This document shows positions 52,609 to 61,239 of a stretch of 63,821 bases of DNA, piece after piece (the first letter of the stretch is position 1; each line of letters starts with the position of its first letter). The notes beneath the pieces are model-generated. The model made no database searches. It was not told the DNA's origin and was given only the letters and a program-made list of their open reading frames with translations. The position numbers and the translations under genes were made by a program. The stretch lies in contig NZ_JALHLE010000036.1 of NCBI RefSeq assembly GCF_022832385.1, positions 1 to 63,821 on the forward strand, read 5' to 3'. The DNA comes from Novosphingobium album (ex Hu et al. 2023) (GTDB taxonomy: Bacteria; Pseudomonadota; Alphaproteobacteria; Sphingomonadales; Sphingomonadaceae).

Positions 52609-53265
52609 TCAAAGTTCCGCGTCACCCAGAACAGCCGCGCGCAGTTCTTCTATGCCCATGCCCTTTTCCGAACTCGTGACATGAACGTCCGGAAAGGCCG
52701 CGGGATGCTTGCGCGCCTCGGCCACCGTCGCCGCGTGAACCTTTTCGAGTTCGCTGGCCTTGATCTTGTCCGCCTTGGTGAGAACGATGCGATAGCCGAC
52801 GGCGGCCTCGTCCAGCATCTTCATCATCTCGGCGTCGACCGGCTTCACGCCGTGCCGGCTGTCCACCAGCAGCAGCGTGCGCTTGAGCACCACGCGGCCA
52901 CGCAGGAACTCGCGCACCAGCCGCCGCCACTTCTCGACGACAGCCGGAGGCGCCTTGGCGAAGCCGTAGCCAGGCATGTCGACAAGGCGGAACTGCAACG
53001 GTTCGCCCACGTCGAAAAAGTTCAGTTCCTGCGTTCGCCCCGGCGTCACCGAGGTACGCGCGATCGCCTTGCGGCCGGTCAGCGCGTTGAGCAGCGAGGA
53101 CTTGCCGACGTTGGATCGGCCGCAGAAAGCAATCTCCGGCACCTCCGGATCGGGCAGGAACTTGAGCGCGGGCGCGCTCTTCAGGAACGTCACCGGTCCT
53201 GAAAACAGCTTGCGCGCGCGCTCGATCAGTTCACCGGCGCCGGTATCCTCCGGAGTCTGGTCCAC
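52609..53265 (-). CDS. engB: Ribosome biogenesis GTP-binding protein
   Basis: This essential GTPase acts in late 50S assembly. The 218-residue protein has G1 GRSNVGKSSLLNAL near residue 50, G3 DMPGYGFAK, and G4 LTKADK, with FLKSAPALKFLPDPEVPEIAF before G1 as in the YihA/YsxC family. It starts one base after the yidC stop, so it is in the rpmH-rnpA-yidD-yidC-engB string. Confidence 0.95.
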   Translation of the reverse strand: MDQTPEDTGAGELIERARKLFSGPVTFLKSAPALKFLPDPEVPEIAFCGRSNVGKSSLLNALTGRKAIARTSVTPGRTQELNFFDVGEPLQFRLVDMPGYGFAKAPPAVVEKWRRLVREFLRGRVVLKRTLLLVDSRHGVKPVDAEMMKMLDEAAVGYRIVLTKADKIKASELEKVHAATVAEARKHPAAFPDVHVTSSEKGMGIEELRAAVLGDAEL

Positions 53266-53266
53266 C

Positions 53267-55054
53267 TCAGGCCTTGCTCTTCTCGCGGTCGAGAGCGCGC
53301 TGCTTGTCCTGCGCGTCCTTTTCCGCCTGGGCCTTCAGCTGCGGATGGCGGCTGTAGAGATACTTCTGCTGCGCGATCGTCAGCAGGTTCGAGGTAATCC
53401 AGTAGATCAGCAGGCCTGAAGCGAACGGCGCCATGATGAACATCATGAACCAGGGCATCAGCGCGAAGATCTGCTGCTGCGCCGGATCCATCTGGGCCGG
53501 GTTGAGCTTGAACTGGAAGTACATCGTCACGCCCAGCAGCAGCGCGAGAATGCCAATGGCAAGGAAGCCCGGCGGATCGAACGGCAGCAGGCCGAACAGA
53601 TTGAGGATGTGCAGCGGATCGGGCGAGGACAGGTCCTTGATCCACAGCACGAAGGGCTGGTGGCGCATCTCGATCGAGAGGATCAGCGTCTTGTAGAGCG
53701 CGAAGAACACCGGAACCTGAAGGAACATCGGCAGGCAGCCCGCAAGCGGGTTGACGCCTTCCTCCTTGTACAGCTTCATCACTTCCTGCTGCTGCTTCTG
53801 CTTGTCGTCCTTGTAGCGGTCCTGCAGCGCCTTCATTTTCGGCTGAATCGCGCGCATGGCGGCCATCGAGGCGAACTGACGCTGGGCAACCGGGAACATC
53901 ATGCCGCGCACGATCACTGTCAGCAGGATGATCGCGACACCGAAGTTGCCGGTCAGACTGAAGAGCTTGGTGAGCAGCCAGAAGATTGGCTTCTCGAACC
54001 AGCGGAACCAGCCCCAGTCGATGGCGAGGCTGAAATTGGCGATGCCCTGCTTCTCGTAGCCATCGAGCACCGAGTGCTCCTTGGCGCCTGCGAACAGCCT
54101 GGTCTCCTGCGTCAGGATCTTGCCCGGCTGGACGACTGACGGGCCGTAGACGACGTCCGCGCGGAAGATGTGATTGCCCAGCGATCGGAAAGTGCCTTCC
54201 GCCTTGGCCTTCACCGGGATCAGCGTCGACATCCAGTAGACGTCGGTGAAGCCGATCCAGTCGGTACTGCCGGTCTCCTTGACCGTCTGGGCGTCGGAAA
54301 CGTCGCTGTAATTGGTGCCGAAGGTCACCGAACCGTCGAAAGCGCCGATCGGACCGGAATGGACGTTCCAGGTATCGAGGCTGGCGGTTTCGTCAGTGCG
54401 GTTGACGAGGCCGAAAGGCTTTACCGAAACCGGCGCGCCGCTCTTGTTGGCCACGCTCTGGTCGGCCGTGATCATGTAGTTGTCGTCGATCCTGAACGTG
54501 ATCGAATAGACCTGCCCCTTGCCGTTGTCCCAGGTCAGCGTCACCGGCGTGGACGGCGTCAGCCTGGCACCGGCGGGTGCGCTCCAGACAGTCTGGGCAG
54601 CCGGGGTCACGCCCTTGTCACCGACCCAGCCGAACTGCGCGAACTGCTGCGCGGGGGTGCCGGCAGGCGAATAGATGCGCACCGGACCGGAACCCTTCTT
54701 CACCGTTTCGGTGTGACGATTGATCACCAGATCGTCGATCAGCGCACCGGAGAGGTTGATCGAACCCGAAAGGCCCGGCGCCGCGATCGGCACGCGGCCG
54801 CCCGTGGTGAGTGCGGTCTTCAGGTCCTGCTTTTCGAGCGCCACTTCCGCCGCATCGCGCAGGCCACCCTCGCGGGTCGGCTTGATCTTGCTGGCATCGG
54901 CCGCCGGCTTTGCGGCGTCTGCCGTACTGCCCGACTGCTCGACCTGCGCCGGTGCCTTGGCCTGCGGATAGAAATAGCCGACGCCGGCCTCCCATCCGAA
55001 GAGGACAAGCGCGGTCAGAACGACCGCCAGGATGATGTTGCGCTGATTATCCAC
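53267..55054 (-). CDS. yidC: Membrane protein insertase YidC
   Basis: YidC inserts inner-membrane proteins alone or with SecYEG. The 595-residue protein starts at GTG 55054 (AGGAAA eight bases upstream). TM1 is VVLTALVLFGWEAGVGYF, followed by a large periplasmic beta domain to about residue 345. The conserved five-helix core follows, with the hydrophilic-groove Arg region MFPVAQRQFASMAAMRAIQPKM and GCLPMFLQVPVFFALYKTL. It has a basic C-terminal tail. This is the normal architecture of the Gram-negative long form. Confidence 0.97.
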   Translation of the reverse strand: MDNQRNIILAVVLTALVLFGWEAGVGYFYPQAKAPAQVEQSGSTADAAKPAADASKIKPTREGGLRDAAEVALEKQDLKTALTTGGRVPIAAPGLSGSINLSGALIDDLVINRHTETVKKGSGPVRIYSPAGTPAQQFAQFGWVGDKGVTPAAQTVWSAPAGARLTPSTPVTLTWDNGKGQVYSITFRIDDNYMITADQSVANKSGAPVSVKPFGLVNRTDETASLDTWNVHSGPIGAFDGSVTFGTNYSDVSDAQTVKETGSTDWIGFTDVYWMSTLIPVKAKAEGTFRSLGNHIFRADVVYGPSVVQPGKILTQETRLFAGAKEHSVLDGYEKQGIANFSLAIDWGWFRWFEKPIFWLLTKLFSLTGNFGVAIILLTVIVRGMMFPVAQRQFASMAAMRAIQPKMKALQDRYKDDKQKQQQEVMKLYKEEGVNPLAGCLPMFLQVPVFFALYKTLILSIEMRHQPFVLWIKDLSSPDPLHILNLFGLLPFDPPGFLAIGILALLLGVTMYFQFKLNPAQMDPAQQQIFALMPWFMMFIMAPFASGLLIYWITSNLLTIAQQKYLYSRHPQLKAQAEKDAQDKQRALDREKSKA

Positions 55055-55123
55055 GAAGGCTTTTCCTGTCGTATTCCCGTCGGCAGCGGCACCGTTGGCC
55101 GCCCGCTTCTCGTCAGTCGTTAT

Positions 55124-55369
55124 TCAGTCGGGGACCGGATCGTGCCCGTGCCCACCCCAAGGCTGGCAGCGCAATAGACGCCATATCGCCAGGCATCCAC
55201 CCTTAATCGCACCGTGCCTGCGCACCGCCTCGATCGCATATTGCGAGCACGATGGCGTGTAGCGGCAAGTCGGCGGCATCAGGCGCGAAGGCCCCAGTTG
55301 CCACGCACGGGCGATGCCGATCAGCAGCAGGCCCGGCAGCGAGACGATAAAGGCGAGCACCTTCTTCAC
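55124..55369 (-). CDS. yidD: Membrane protein insertion efficiency factor YidD
   Basis: The 81-residue membrane-associated protein has an amphipathic N-terminus and the YidD core PTCRYTPSCSQYAIEAV followed by GHGHDPVP. It starts at GTG 55369, which overlaps the rnpA stop by four bases (GTGA). It probably helps YidC-dependent insertion. Confidence 0.95.
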   Translation of the reverse strand: MKKVLAFIVSLPGLLLIGIARAWQLGPSRLMPPTCRYTPSCSQYAIEAVRRHGAIKGGCLAIWRLLRCQPWGGHGHDPVPD

Positions 55370-55749
55370 CGGCGGCCTTTTCGCGGCCCGCCCTTGCGGC
55401 GGGCAGGATCGCCCTTGCCGTCACGCGCGCGGCCAAGCGCGGCCACCAGTTCCTCACGCAGCAAGGCAAAGTCACGCTCGATGCCGTTTTCGCGGCCGAT
55501 CAGCACATGATCGGTATCGACGAGGCCATGCTCGGGCAGCACCTCACGCAGCAGCGCGCGGAAGCGGCGCTTCATGCGGTTGCGCACGACGGCGTTGCCG
55601 ATCTTCTTGGTGACGGTGATGCCTGCCCGCTGCCCCTGCCCGCCATTGGCATTGGCCAGCAGGACGAATCCGGCACGCGCGACTCTCAGGCCGCGATTGG
55701 CGGCGAGAAAGTCCGACCGGCGAGTCATCGTCTGGTAGGCGGCGGTCAT
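55366..55749 (-). CDS. rnpA: Ribonuclease P protein component
   Basis: This protein subunit of RNase P supports 5' maturation of tRNAs. The 127-residue form from ATG at 55749 has the FLAANRGLRVARAGF strand region and the RNR motif ITVTKKIGNAVVRNRMKRR. A Lys/Arg-rich C-terminal tail (KGGPRKGRR) follows. A longer frame from 55911 would read through the upstream hairpin and is rejected. It lies between rpmH and yidD. Confidence 0.95.
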   Translation of the reverse strand: MTAAYQTMTRRSDFLAANRGLRVARAGFVLLANANGGQGQRAGITVTKKIGNAVVRNRMKRRFRALLREVLPEHGLVDTDHVLIGRENGIERDFALLREELVAALGRARDGKGDPARRKGGPRKGRR

Positions 55750-55821
55750 GACGAGCGGTCTACAGCGATTGCCCGGGCAGGGAAACCGGACCGGCCGATT
55801 CGTCCGCTGCTCCAAGCAAAA

Positions 55822-55883
55822 CGGCACCAGCCCACGCCTCCGTCCTCGCCGCAAGGGCCAAACGGGGGCGTGGGCTGGTGCCG
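55822..55883 (-). other. Long hairpin between rpmH and rnpA
   Basis: Perfect 17-base arms CGGCACCAGCCCACGCC (55822-55838) and GGCGTGGGCTGGTGCCG (55867-55883) with a 28-base loop lie in the 173-base gap of one transcription unit. With no T-run, this looks like an mRNA stabilising or processing element, or a partial terminator setting the high rpmH to low rnpA ratio. Confidence 0.75.
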
Positions 55884-55922
55884 AAAGGCAAGGGCCGAAG
55901 CCCCCGCCCACAGCCGTGCAGA

Positions 55923-56057
55923 TTACGCCGAGAGCTTCTTGCGGCCGCGGGCGCGGCGGGCGCGAAGCACCTTGCGGCCACCGACGGTCGCCGTGCGGGC
56001 GCGGAAGCCGTGACGGCGGGCGCGGACAAGGCGGCTGGGCTGGAAAGTGCGCTTCAT
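55923..56057 (-). CDS. rpmH: 50S ribosomal protein L34
   Basis: The 44-residue, very basic protein reads MKRTFQPSRLVRARRHG to GRKKLSA, exactly the L34 pattern. It is the first gene of the rpmH-rnpA-yidD-yidC-engB string. Start and stop are unambiguous. Confidence 0.98.
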   Translation of the reverse strand: MKRTFQPSRLVRARRHGFRARTATVGGRKVLRARRARGRKKLSA

Positions 56058-56131
56058 GTCAGTCCTCGAAATTCCAATATCGGCCCCGAAGGACCTGAAC
56101 AAAAAAGGCCATCCGCGCGGCGGACAGCCGA

Positions 56132-56914
56132 TTACAGACGCGCGCCGTTACTGGAGCTGTAAGAGAGAGTCAAGGACGAGACGTCCTGATAGGCCAAGTT
56201 TGCAGCCAGATTTTCCGGCATGTCACGGTCCAGATTGACCCACAGGCCCATCGTACCGGTGCCGAACCACTTGGCCGATTCGAACGGCACCGAATTGGTC
56301 ATGGCATAAAAGGCCTCGGCCTCAAGCGGACTCATGCCCATTTGCGTGTAGTAATCAAGGTACCGGCGGTTCTCGGGCGAATTGATCGCATAGTCTGCCG
56401 CCTCGAGTCCGGTGTCGTCCTTCCAGGAATGCACCGCGAACTCGGCGCCGGGATCGGCATAGCGGCGAGCCCCGGCCAGGAACAACTCCACGCCGCCCGA
56501 ACGAACCGAACCGCCAACGGGAACGTGCGTGGCAAGGCCACGCTCGCGAATCATCCGGCCCAGCCGCAGGTTGGCAAGGTCATCCTCGGTGCCGGGACAT
56601 TCGACCATTTCGATTTCGGCGATGCCGGGGTGATCGCGCAGCATCGCGGCGAACTGGGCCGGGCTGCGCGAATCGGTGACATCGACCAGCGCGGCGCGGC
56701 CTGCATCGAGCACGCGGAACGGCCCGTAGCTGGCGAGACCCTCCGGGACCGGTGCAGAGGGCAACGATTGCCAGTGTGCGGAAAGGCTGCGCTCGCCACC
56801 GCCGTGAATGTAGTCGGCATCCACCTCCACAGCCTCGTAGTCGATCGTCTGGGCCGACGCAGGGGACACAGCAGCCAGACTCAACAACCCGAAGAGAACA
56901 ATGGACGAGCGCAT
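56132..56914 (-). CDS. Periplasmic ClpP/crotonase-like protein (COG3904-like)
   Basis: The 260-residue protein has a signal peptide ending VSPASA near residue 21. The fold resembles periplasmic ClpP-like proteins: an ECPGTEDDLANLRLGRMIRE helix, GLATHVPVGG, then a SGGVELFLAGARRYADPGAEFAVHSW segment. There the Ser of SGGVE and the His of VHSW lie where a ClpP-type dyad would be. Such proteins are probably not processive proteases. It is on the same strand upstream of rpmH with 74 bases between, possibly with its own promoter. Family placement is moderate. Confidence 0.65.
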   Translation of the reverse strand: MRSSIVLFGLLSLAAVSPASAQTIDYEAVEVDADYIHGGGERSLSAHWQSLPSAPVPEGLASYGPFRVLDAGRAALVDVTDSRSPAQFAAMLRDHPGIAEIEMVECPGTEDDLANLRLGRMIRERGLATHVPVGGSVRSGGVELFLAGARRYADPGAEFAVHSWKDDTGLEAADYAINSPENRRYLDYYTQMGMSPLEAEAFYAMTNSVPFESAKWFGTGTMGLWVNLDRDMPENLAANLAYQDVSSLTLSYSSSNGARL

Positions 56915-57066
56915 GAATCAAAGTTGCGCCGCCCCGCCTTACCCAATTCATGCGCGAATTGGTTAAAACGTTGTAAGGTATAAATTAAGTATGCCCATTC
57001 AGCACTGAATGCGTTAGAAAAAGCCAGTCTGTTAATTAGAACATCAAAGAAATAGAGGAGCTCCTC

Positions 57067-58575
57067 GTGGTCGCGCTGGTTTCGACCGTGGCCTATCTCG
57101 GCCTGGAAGCCCGAGCGGTCGAAGTCCAGTGTCAAATTGCCCCCGGCCTTCCCGCCTTCGCGCTGGTCGGCCTGCCCGACAAGGCGGTCAGCGAGAGCCG
57201 CCAGCGGGTTTCTGCCGCGCTGACCGCGATGGGTCTCGCGCTGCCGCCCAAGCGTATCACGGTCAACCTCTCGCCGGCTGACCTGCCCAAGGACGGCTCA
57301 CACTATGACTTGCCTGTGGCGCTCGCCCTGCTGAGCGCCATGGGCATTGTCGATGGCGAACAAATCGCGGATTTCATCGCGGTAGGTGAGCTTGCCCTCG
57401 ATGGGCGGATCATCCCCTCGCCCGGGGTTCTGCTGGCGGCGCTGCACGCCAGCGAACAGGACAAGGGACTGATTTGCCCAGCCGCGCAGGGCAGCGAGGC
57501 AAGCTGGGCCAGTGGCGTCCCCGTGGTGGCGGCACCCAACCTGATCAGCCTGCTCAATCACCTCAAGGGGCGACAGGTTCTACTTCCGCCCCTTCCTGGC
57601 CGGGCCGATCCGCCGGAGCGGGGGCCAGACCTGAAACAGGTCAAGGGGCAGGAGACGGCCCGGCGTGCACTGGAGATCGCTGCGGCGGGCGCGCACAACC
57701 TGCTGATGGCGGGACCACCAGGTGCGGGCAAGTCGCTGCTGGCTTCGTGCCTGCCCGGAATACTTCCCGAGCTCACGCCTGCCGAAGCGCTGGAAGTCTC
57801 GATGGTCGCCTCGGTAGCGGGCACGCTGGAAGACGGCAGGATCAGCCGTGCCCGCCCTTATCGCGCGCCGCACCACTCGGCCTCGATCGCGGCATTGACA
57901 GGCGGCGGGCTGAAGGTGCGACCCGGCGAAGTCTCGATGGCGCACCTGGGGGTTCTCTTCCTCGATGAACTGCCCGAGTTCCAGAGGCAGGTTCTCGATT
58001 CGCTTCGTCAGCCGCTGGAGACTGGCGAAGTCACGGTCGCCCGGGCCAATGCGCACGTCACCTATCCCGCGCGCGTACAACTGATCGCGGCTATGAACCC
58101 GTGCCGTTGCGGGCATCTGGGCGATCCGGCGCAGGCCTGCTCGCGTGCGCCGAAATGCGCGGCCGACTACCAGAGCAAGGTCTCCGGACCGCTGCTCGAC
58201 CGCATCGACCTACACGTTGACGTCGACCCGGTTCGCGCTGCCGACCTCGCCCTTCCGCCCCCGGCTGAAGGCAGCGTCGAGGTGGCCGCAAGAGTGGCCC
58301 GCGCCCGGCAAATCCAGACAGCAAGGCTGGACGGGACCGGGCGCCGCACCAATGCCGAACTCGACGGCGACCTGCTCGACGCCCACGCCACGCCCGACGA
58401 GCCCGCCCGCAAGTTGCTGATGCAGGCGGCCGAGGCGATGCGATTGTCCGCAAGGGGCTACACCCGCATCCTCCGCGTCGCCCGGACCATCGCAGACCTG
58501 GCGGGTGCGGAGAACATCAGCCGCATCCACGTGGCCGAAGCCCTCAGCTATCGCAGACAGGCCCCGCGGGCGTAA
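57067..58575 (+). CDS. comM: ComM/YifB-type AAA+ Mg-chelatase-like protein
   Basis: The 502-residue protein, starting at GTG with GAGGAG upstream, has an N-terminal Lon-like S5 domain (about 1-170, with QRVSAALTAMGLALP). The AAA+ domain has Walker A GPPGAGKSLL near residue 218 and LGVLFLDELPEF as Walker B. A C-terminal Mg-chelatase domain has a Cys cluster (CRCGHLGDPAQAC) and a final helical bundle. ComM is a branch-migration helicase used in natural transformation of other bacteria. Confidence 0.93.
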   Translation: MVALVSTVAYLGLEARAVEVQCQIAPGLPAFALVGLPDKAVSESRQRVSAALTAMGLALPPKRITVNLSPADLPKDGSHYDLPVALALLSAMGIVDGEQIADFIAVGELALDGRIIPSPGVLLAALHASEQDKGLICPAAQGSEASWASGVPVVAAPNLISLLNHLKGRQVLLPPLPGRADPPERGPDLKQVKGQETARRALEIAAAGAHNLLMAGPPGAGKSLLASCLPGILPELTPAEALEVSMVASVAGTLEDGRISRARPYRAPHHSASIAALTGGGLKVRPGEVSMAHLGVLFLDELPEFQRQVLDSLRQPLETGEVTVARANAHVTYPARVQLIAAMNPCRCGHLGDPAQACSRAPKCAADYQSKVSGPLLDRIDLHVDVDPVRAADLALPPPAEGSVEVAARVARARQIQTARLDGTGRRTNAELDGDLLDAHATPDEPARKLLMQAAEAMRLSARGYTRILRVARTIADLAGAENISRIHVAEALSYRRQAPRA

Positions 58576-58591
58576 ATCTCTCCCCTTGCCG

Positions 58592-59677
58592 TCAGCCCGC
58601 CTTCAGGGCGGGCAGCACCTCTCTTGCGAACAGTCCTGCCGCCTCGCCCCATCCGGCGGGATAAAACCCGGGGCCCACAGCGACGATCCGGTCCAGCCCC
58701 AGTGCCATCAACTCGCGCAAGCGCGCAAAGCAGTGGTCCGGGTTGCCGACGATGGCGAAGCGTTTCACGAAGTCCGGTGTGAGCGCGCCGCCGACAATGC
58801 GCTCCTTAGAGGCAATGTTGCCGTGCTCCATCATGTCGTAGCCCTCGCGGATTTTTCCGAGGTTCTCGCTGGCCGCAGCATCGGCGGGGCCGACCTGTCC
58901 CTGCATGGTCTGGAAGCGGGCGAGCGGCGGGGCCATGTGCATGGCAACCTCCATCGCTGTCTCCTCGTCCGGGTGGCAGACGACGACAATCTGGGCACCG
59001 TAGGAAATGCCTGCATCGCCCAGACCGGCTGCAACGCGGGCCTTGCGGGCGACGCCGAGGGCCCATCCCATGCGCTGGGGTTCGGCTCCAACGCTGAACG
59101 TCACGCGTTCGGCAACCGGCGCGGACATCGCGATGACCCTGGGGCCCGTCGCGGCAACGTCGAGCGGAACCTTAGGCAACCCCTCGGGAAGCCAATTGAG
59201 GCGCACGGCTTCAGGTCGGTTACCCAGCGACAGGGTATGGACCGGAGGCGCATCGCCCGCCGTGCCGAAATCCGCGAACGGCACTTCCCCGCCCGAAAGC
59301 AGGATCTGCAAGTGCCCGATCGCCTGTTCGAAACGCTTGAGGCTTACCGGCGCGTGGCCGAGATAGGCCAGCGCGGAATCGCCCCGGCCAATGCCCAGCA
59401 CAGCGCGGCCTCCGCTGATCGCATGAATCGTTGCCGCCGCCCCCGCCGTGACCGCGAGGTTGCGCGTCAACGGATTGGTGACGCCGGTCGAGAGCTTGAT
59501 ACGCTCCGTGGAGCACGCCCAGACGCCCATCTGCGCAAAGGGATCGGCCGAGAGGCACTGCGAATCCATGAACATCTGGCCGTCCCAGCCCTCAGCCTCG
59601 ATGGCCCGCGCGAGTTCAGGCGCGGCCCCGGTATTCGAACCTCCGGCTCTCCAGATTTCTGGCCAGATTTCCGGCAT
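58592..59677 (-). CDS. LLM-class flavin-dependent oxidoreductase
   Basis: The 361-residue TIM-barrel protein is of the luciferase-like monooxygenase or F420-type class. Signatures are the N-terminal ELARAIEAEGWDGQMFMDSQ, AAATIHAISGGRAVLGIGRGDS near residue 80, and the C-terminal VGNPDHCFARLRELMALGLDRI. The cofactor (FMN or F420) and the substrate are not readable. It converges on comM; an 8-base-arm hairpin overlaps its stop region (58599-58617). The next gene upstream is an alpha/beta hydrolase. Confidence 0.85.
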   Translation of the reverse strand: MPEIWPEIWRAGGSNTGAAPELARAIEAEGWDGQMFMDSQCLSADPFAQMGVWACSTERIKLSTGVTNPLTRNLAVTAGAAATIHAISGGRAVLGIGRGDSALAYLGHAPVSLKRFEQAIGHLQILLSGGEVPFADFGTAGDAPPVHTLSLGNRPEAVRLNWLPEGLPKVPLDVAATGPRVIAMSAPVAERVTFSVGAEPQRMGWALGVARKARVAAGLGDAGISYGAQIVVVCHPDEETAMEVAMHMAPPLARFQTMQGQVGPADAAASENLGKIREGYDMMEHGNIASKERIVGGALTPDFVKRFAIVGNPDHCFARLRELMALGLDRIVAVGPGFYPAGWGEAAGLFAREVLPALKAG

Positions 59678-59722
59678 ATTTCTCTCTCCCTTTGCCGCAG
59701 TCTGCGCGCGGGGGAGGGAAAA

Positions 59723-60502
59723 TCAATCCTCCACCTCCAGCTGCCGGAGGACCTCCGAAATGACCTTGGGCGCATTCGAGAAATCGAGATGCGAGCAGCG
59801 GATCGACACCGCGCGGTCACGCTCCTCCGGCCAGCCGCAAGCTGCGCGTGGGGCGACGATGCCGTCGCGCGGGCTCCACAGGGCAATCGTCGGCACCGGC
59901 GGCTTGACCGAGAAATCGCACTCGATGGGTGGCTCGTCCACCGAATGACCGGTCACCACCTGATAGGCACGCCAGGCATTGTTGGCGCGCGGGTCGCCCG
60001 AAAAGGGCGTACCCATGGTCACGACCTTGGCCACCATATCCGGTTCACGCCGCGCAATCTCGCGCGCGAAGAGGCCGCCCAGACTCCAGCCCACCAGCGC
60101 CACGGGCGCCTTGTACTGGCGGGCAATCGCGCCGACCCGGCGCATCAGGAATGCGAAATTGGCCTGGCTCGGACCGAAATTGAAGCCGAGGCCCCATTCA
60201 TGAACGTGGTGCCCCGCCGCAGCGAGCGCATCGGCCATCGGCTTCATTCGGCGCGGGTGCGAGCCGAAACCCGGCAATAACATCACCGGCATCGGATGCG
60301 CTGCTGGCTGCACCGCCGGTTCCTTGCTCCGCCCGCGGTAGAGCGAGCGCAGTTCGGCCAGCATCAGTTGCAGCGGAGGCTTGGCCACACCTGCCGGGTG
60401 CGGCTCGCGCACGAAGGCCGCGCGCCGGGCAATCGCCTCGCGCAAGGAGCCCGGCTGGTGCGGCACGGTGCTATTCACGTCGTCTTCCGGCCTTTCATTC
60501 AT
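59723..60502 (-). CDS. Alpha/beta hydrolase
   Basis: The 259-residue cytosolic hydrolase has the nucleophile elbow GWSLGG (ALVGWSLGGLFARE near residue 120), an oxyanion-region LLPGFGSHPRRM, and late Asp/His candidates in PRDGIVAPRAAC and CSHLDFSNAP. It resembles lipase/PGAP1-like hydrolases. ATG at 60502 avoids overlap with the upstream DUF3617 stop; 60535 is an alternative. LLM oxidoreductase follows 45 bases later. Confidence 0.85.
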   Translation of the reverse strand: MNERPEDDVNSTVPHQPGSLREAIARRAAFVREPHPAGVAKPPLQLMLAELRSLYRGRSKEPAVQPAAHPMPVMLLPGFGSHPRRMKPMADALAAAGHHVHEWGLGFNFGPSQANFAFLMRRVGAIARQYKAPVALVGWSLGGLFAREIARREPDMVAKVVTMGTPFSGDPRANNAWRAYQVVTGHSVDEPPIECDFSVKPPVPTIALWSPRDGIVAPRAACGWPEERDRAVSIRCSHLDFSNAPKVISEVLRQLEVED

Positions 60503-60512
60503 CAGGCCTGCA

Positions 60513-61109
60513 TCAGGAGGCACAATCGCCGACACGCTCCGTCGTCAGGTGCATCTTCATCTTCATGGCGCCCATCGGCTGCTGCCCGCCGGTGACGTCC
60601 ATGCCGACCATCACGTCCGAACCGGTTTCGCTGACGGTACCGTTCATGGTCATCGTCGCCTCGCCTTGCCCTTCGGTCTTGCAGTGCATCTGGGCATCGA
60701 GACGGCCGCCCGCAACGTCGAACTTCGAATAGGTGCAGTCGCCGCCCTTGCCGACGTTCTGAAGCATTTCCTTGTAGCCCTTCTCGGTATCCGCGTCGGT
60801 GATGCAGATGGTCTGCACCTGCGGCTTGCCCGTCATCGCCTTCATCTGGCCGGCAGCTTCCTTGGGCAGCCCGGGAATTTCCATGTCGAGGATCTCGATC
60901 GTCTGCTTGTAAGAGCCAGGCTTGGGCCGATTGAGCTTGGCGGCTTCGTGCGCGACATCATCTGCGGATCGGGTCTCGCCGGACGCGGCAGTGCTTTCGC
61001 CCGGTGCCTCTTCCTTGGAGCCGCAGGCCGCCAGCGTCAGCATCACCGCTCCCATAGTGGCACCAGCTGCACTCTTGCGCATCACATCCGCCATCGAAAC
61101 TTTCCGCAT
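60513..61109 (-). CDS. DUF3617 lipoprotein
   Basis: The 198-residue protein from ATG 61109 (GGAAG upstream) has a lipobox MLTLAACGSK near residue 30. A DUF3617 domain follows: PGSYKQTIEILDMEIPG, VQTICITDADTEKG, CTYSKFDVAGGRLDAQMHC, then a Met/Thr-rich end. Two disulfides are plausible (ICITD to C-T-Y; MHC to the last Cys). Function is unknown. It is divergent from uvrB. Confidence 0.88.
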   Translation of the reverse strand: MRKVSMADVMRKSAAGATMGAVMLTLAACGSKEEAPGESTAASGETRSADDVAHEAAKLNRPKPGSYKQTIEILDMEIPGLPKEAAGQMKAMTGKPQVQTICITDADTEKGYKEMLQNVGKGGDCTYSKFDVAGGRLDAQMHCKTEGQGEATMTMNGTVSETGSDVMVGMDVTGGQQPMGAMKMKMHLTTERVGDCAS

Positions 61110-61239
61110 ATTGCACTTCCTCCGCCGCACAGGCCCCGAAACAGGGCGCGAAGAGCTATCACTGCCCCTGCCCGCTGCCAATGGCGGATCGGCCAGTGAC
61201 ACATTGCGGCGGACGAACACATACTCCATATGTTCCGCC

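Noticed and set aside
55507..56013. Plus-strand frame opposite rnpA and rpmH
   Set aside because: It is antisense to two unambiguous housekeeping genes and has no recognisable domain.
61215..61235. Possible LexA/SOS box before uvrB (GAAC-N13-GTTC)
   Set aside because: Alphaproteobacterial SOS boxes are direct repeats GTTC-N7-GTTC; this spacing and orientation do not fit.
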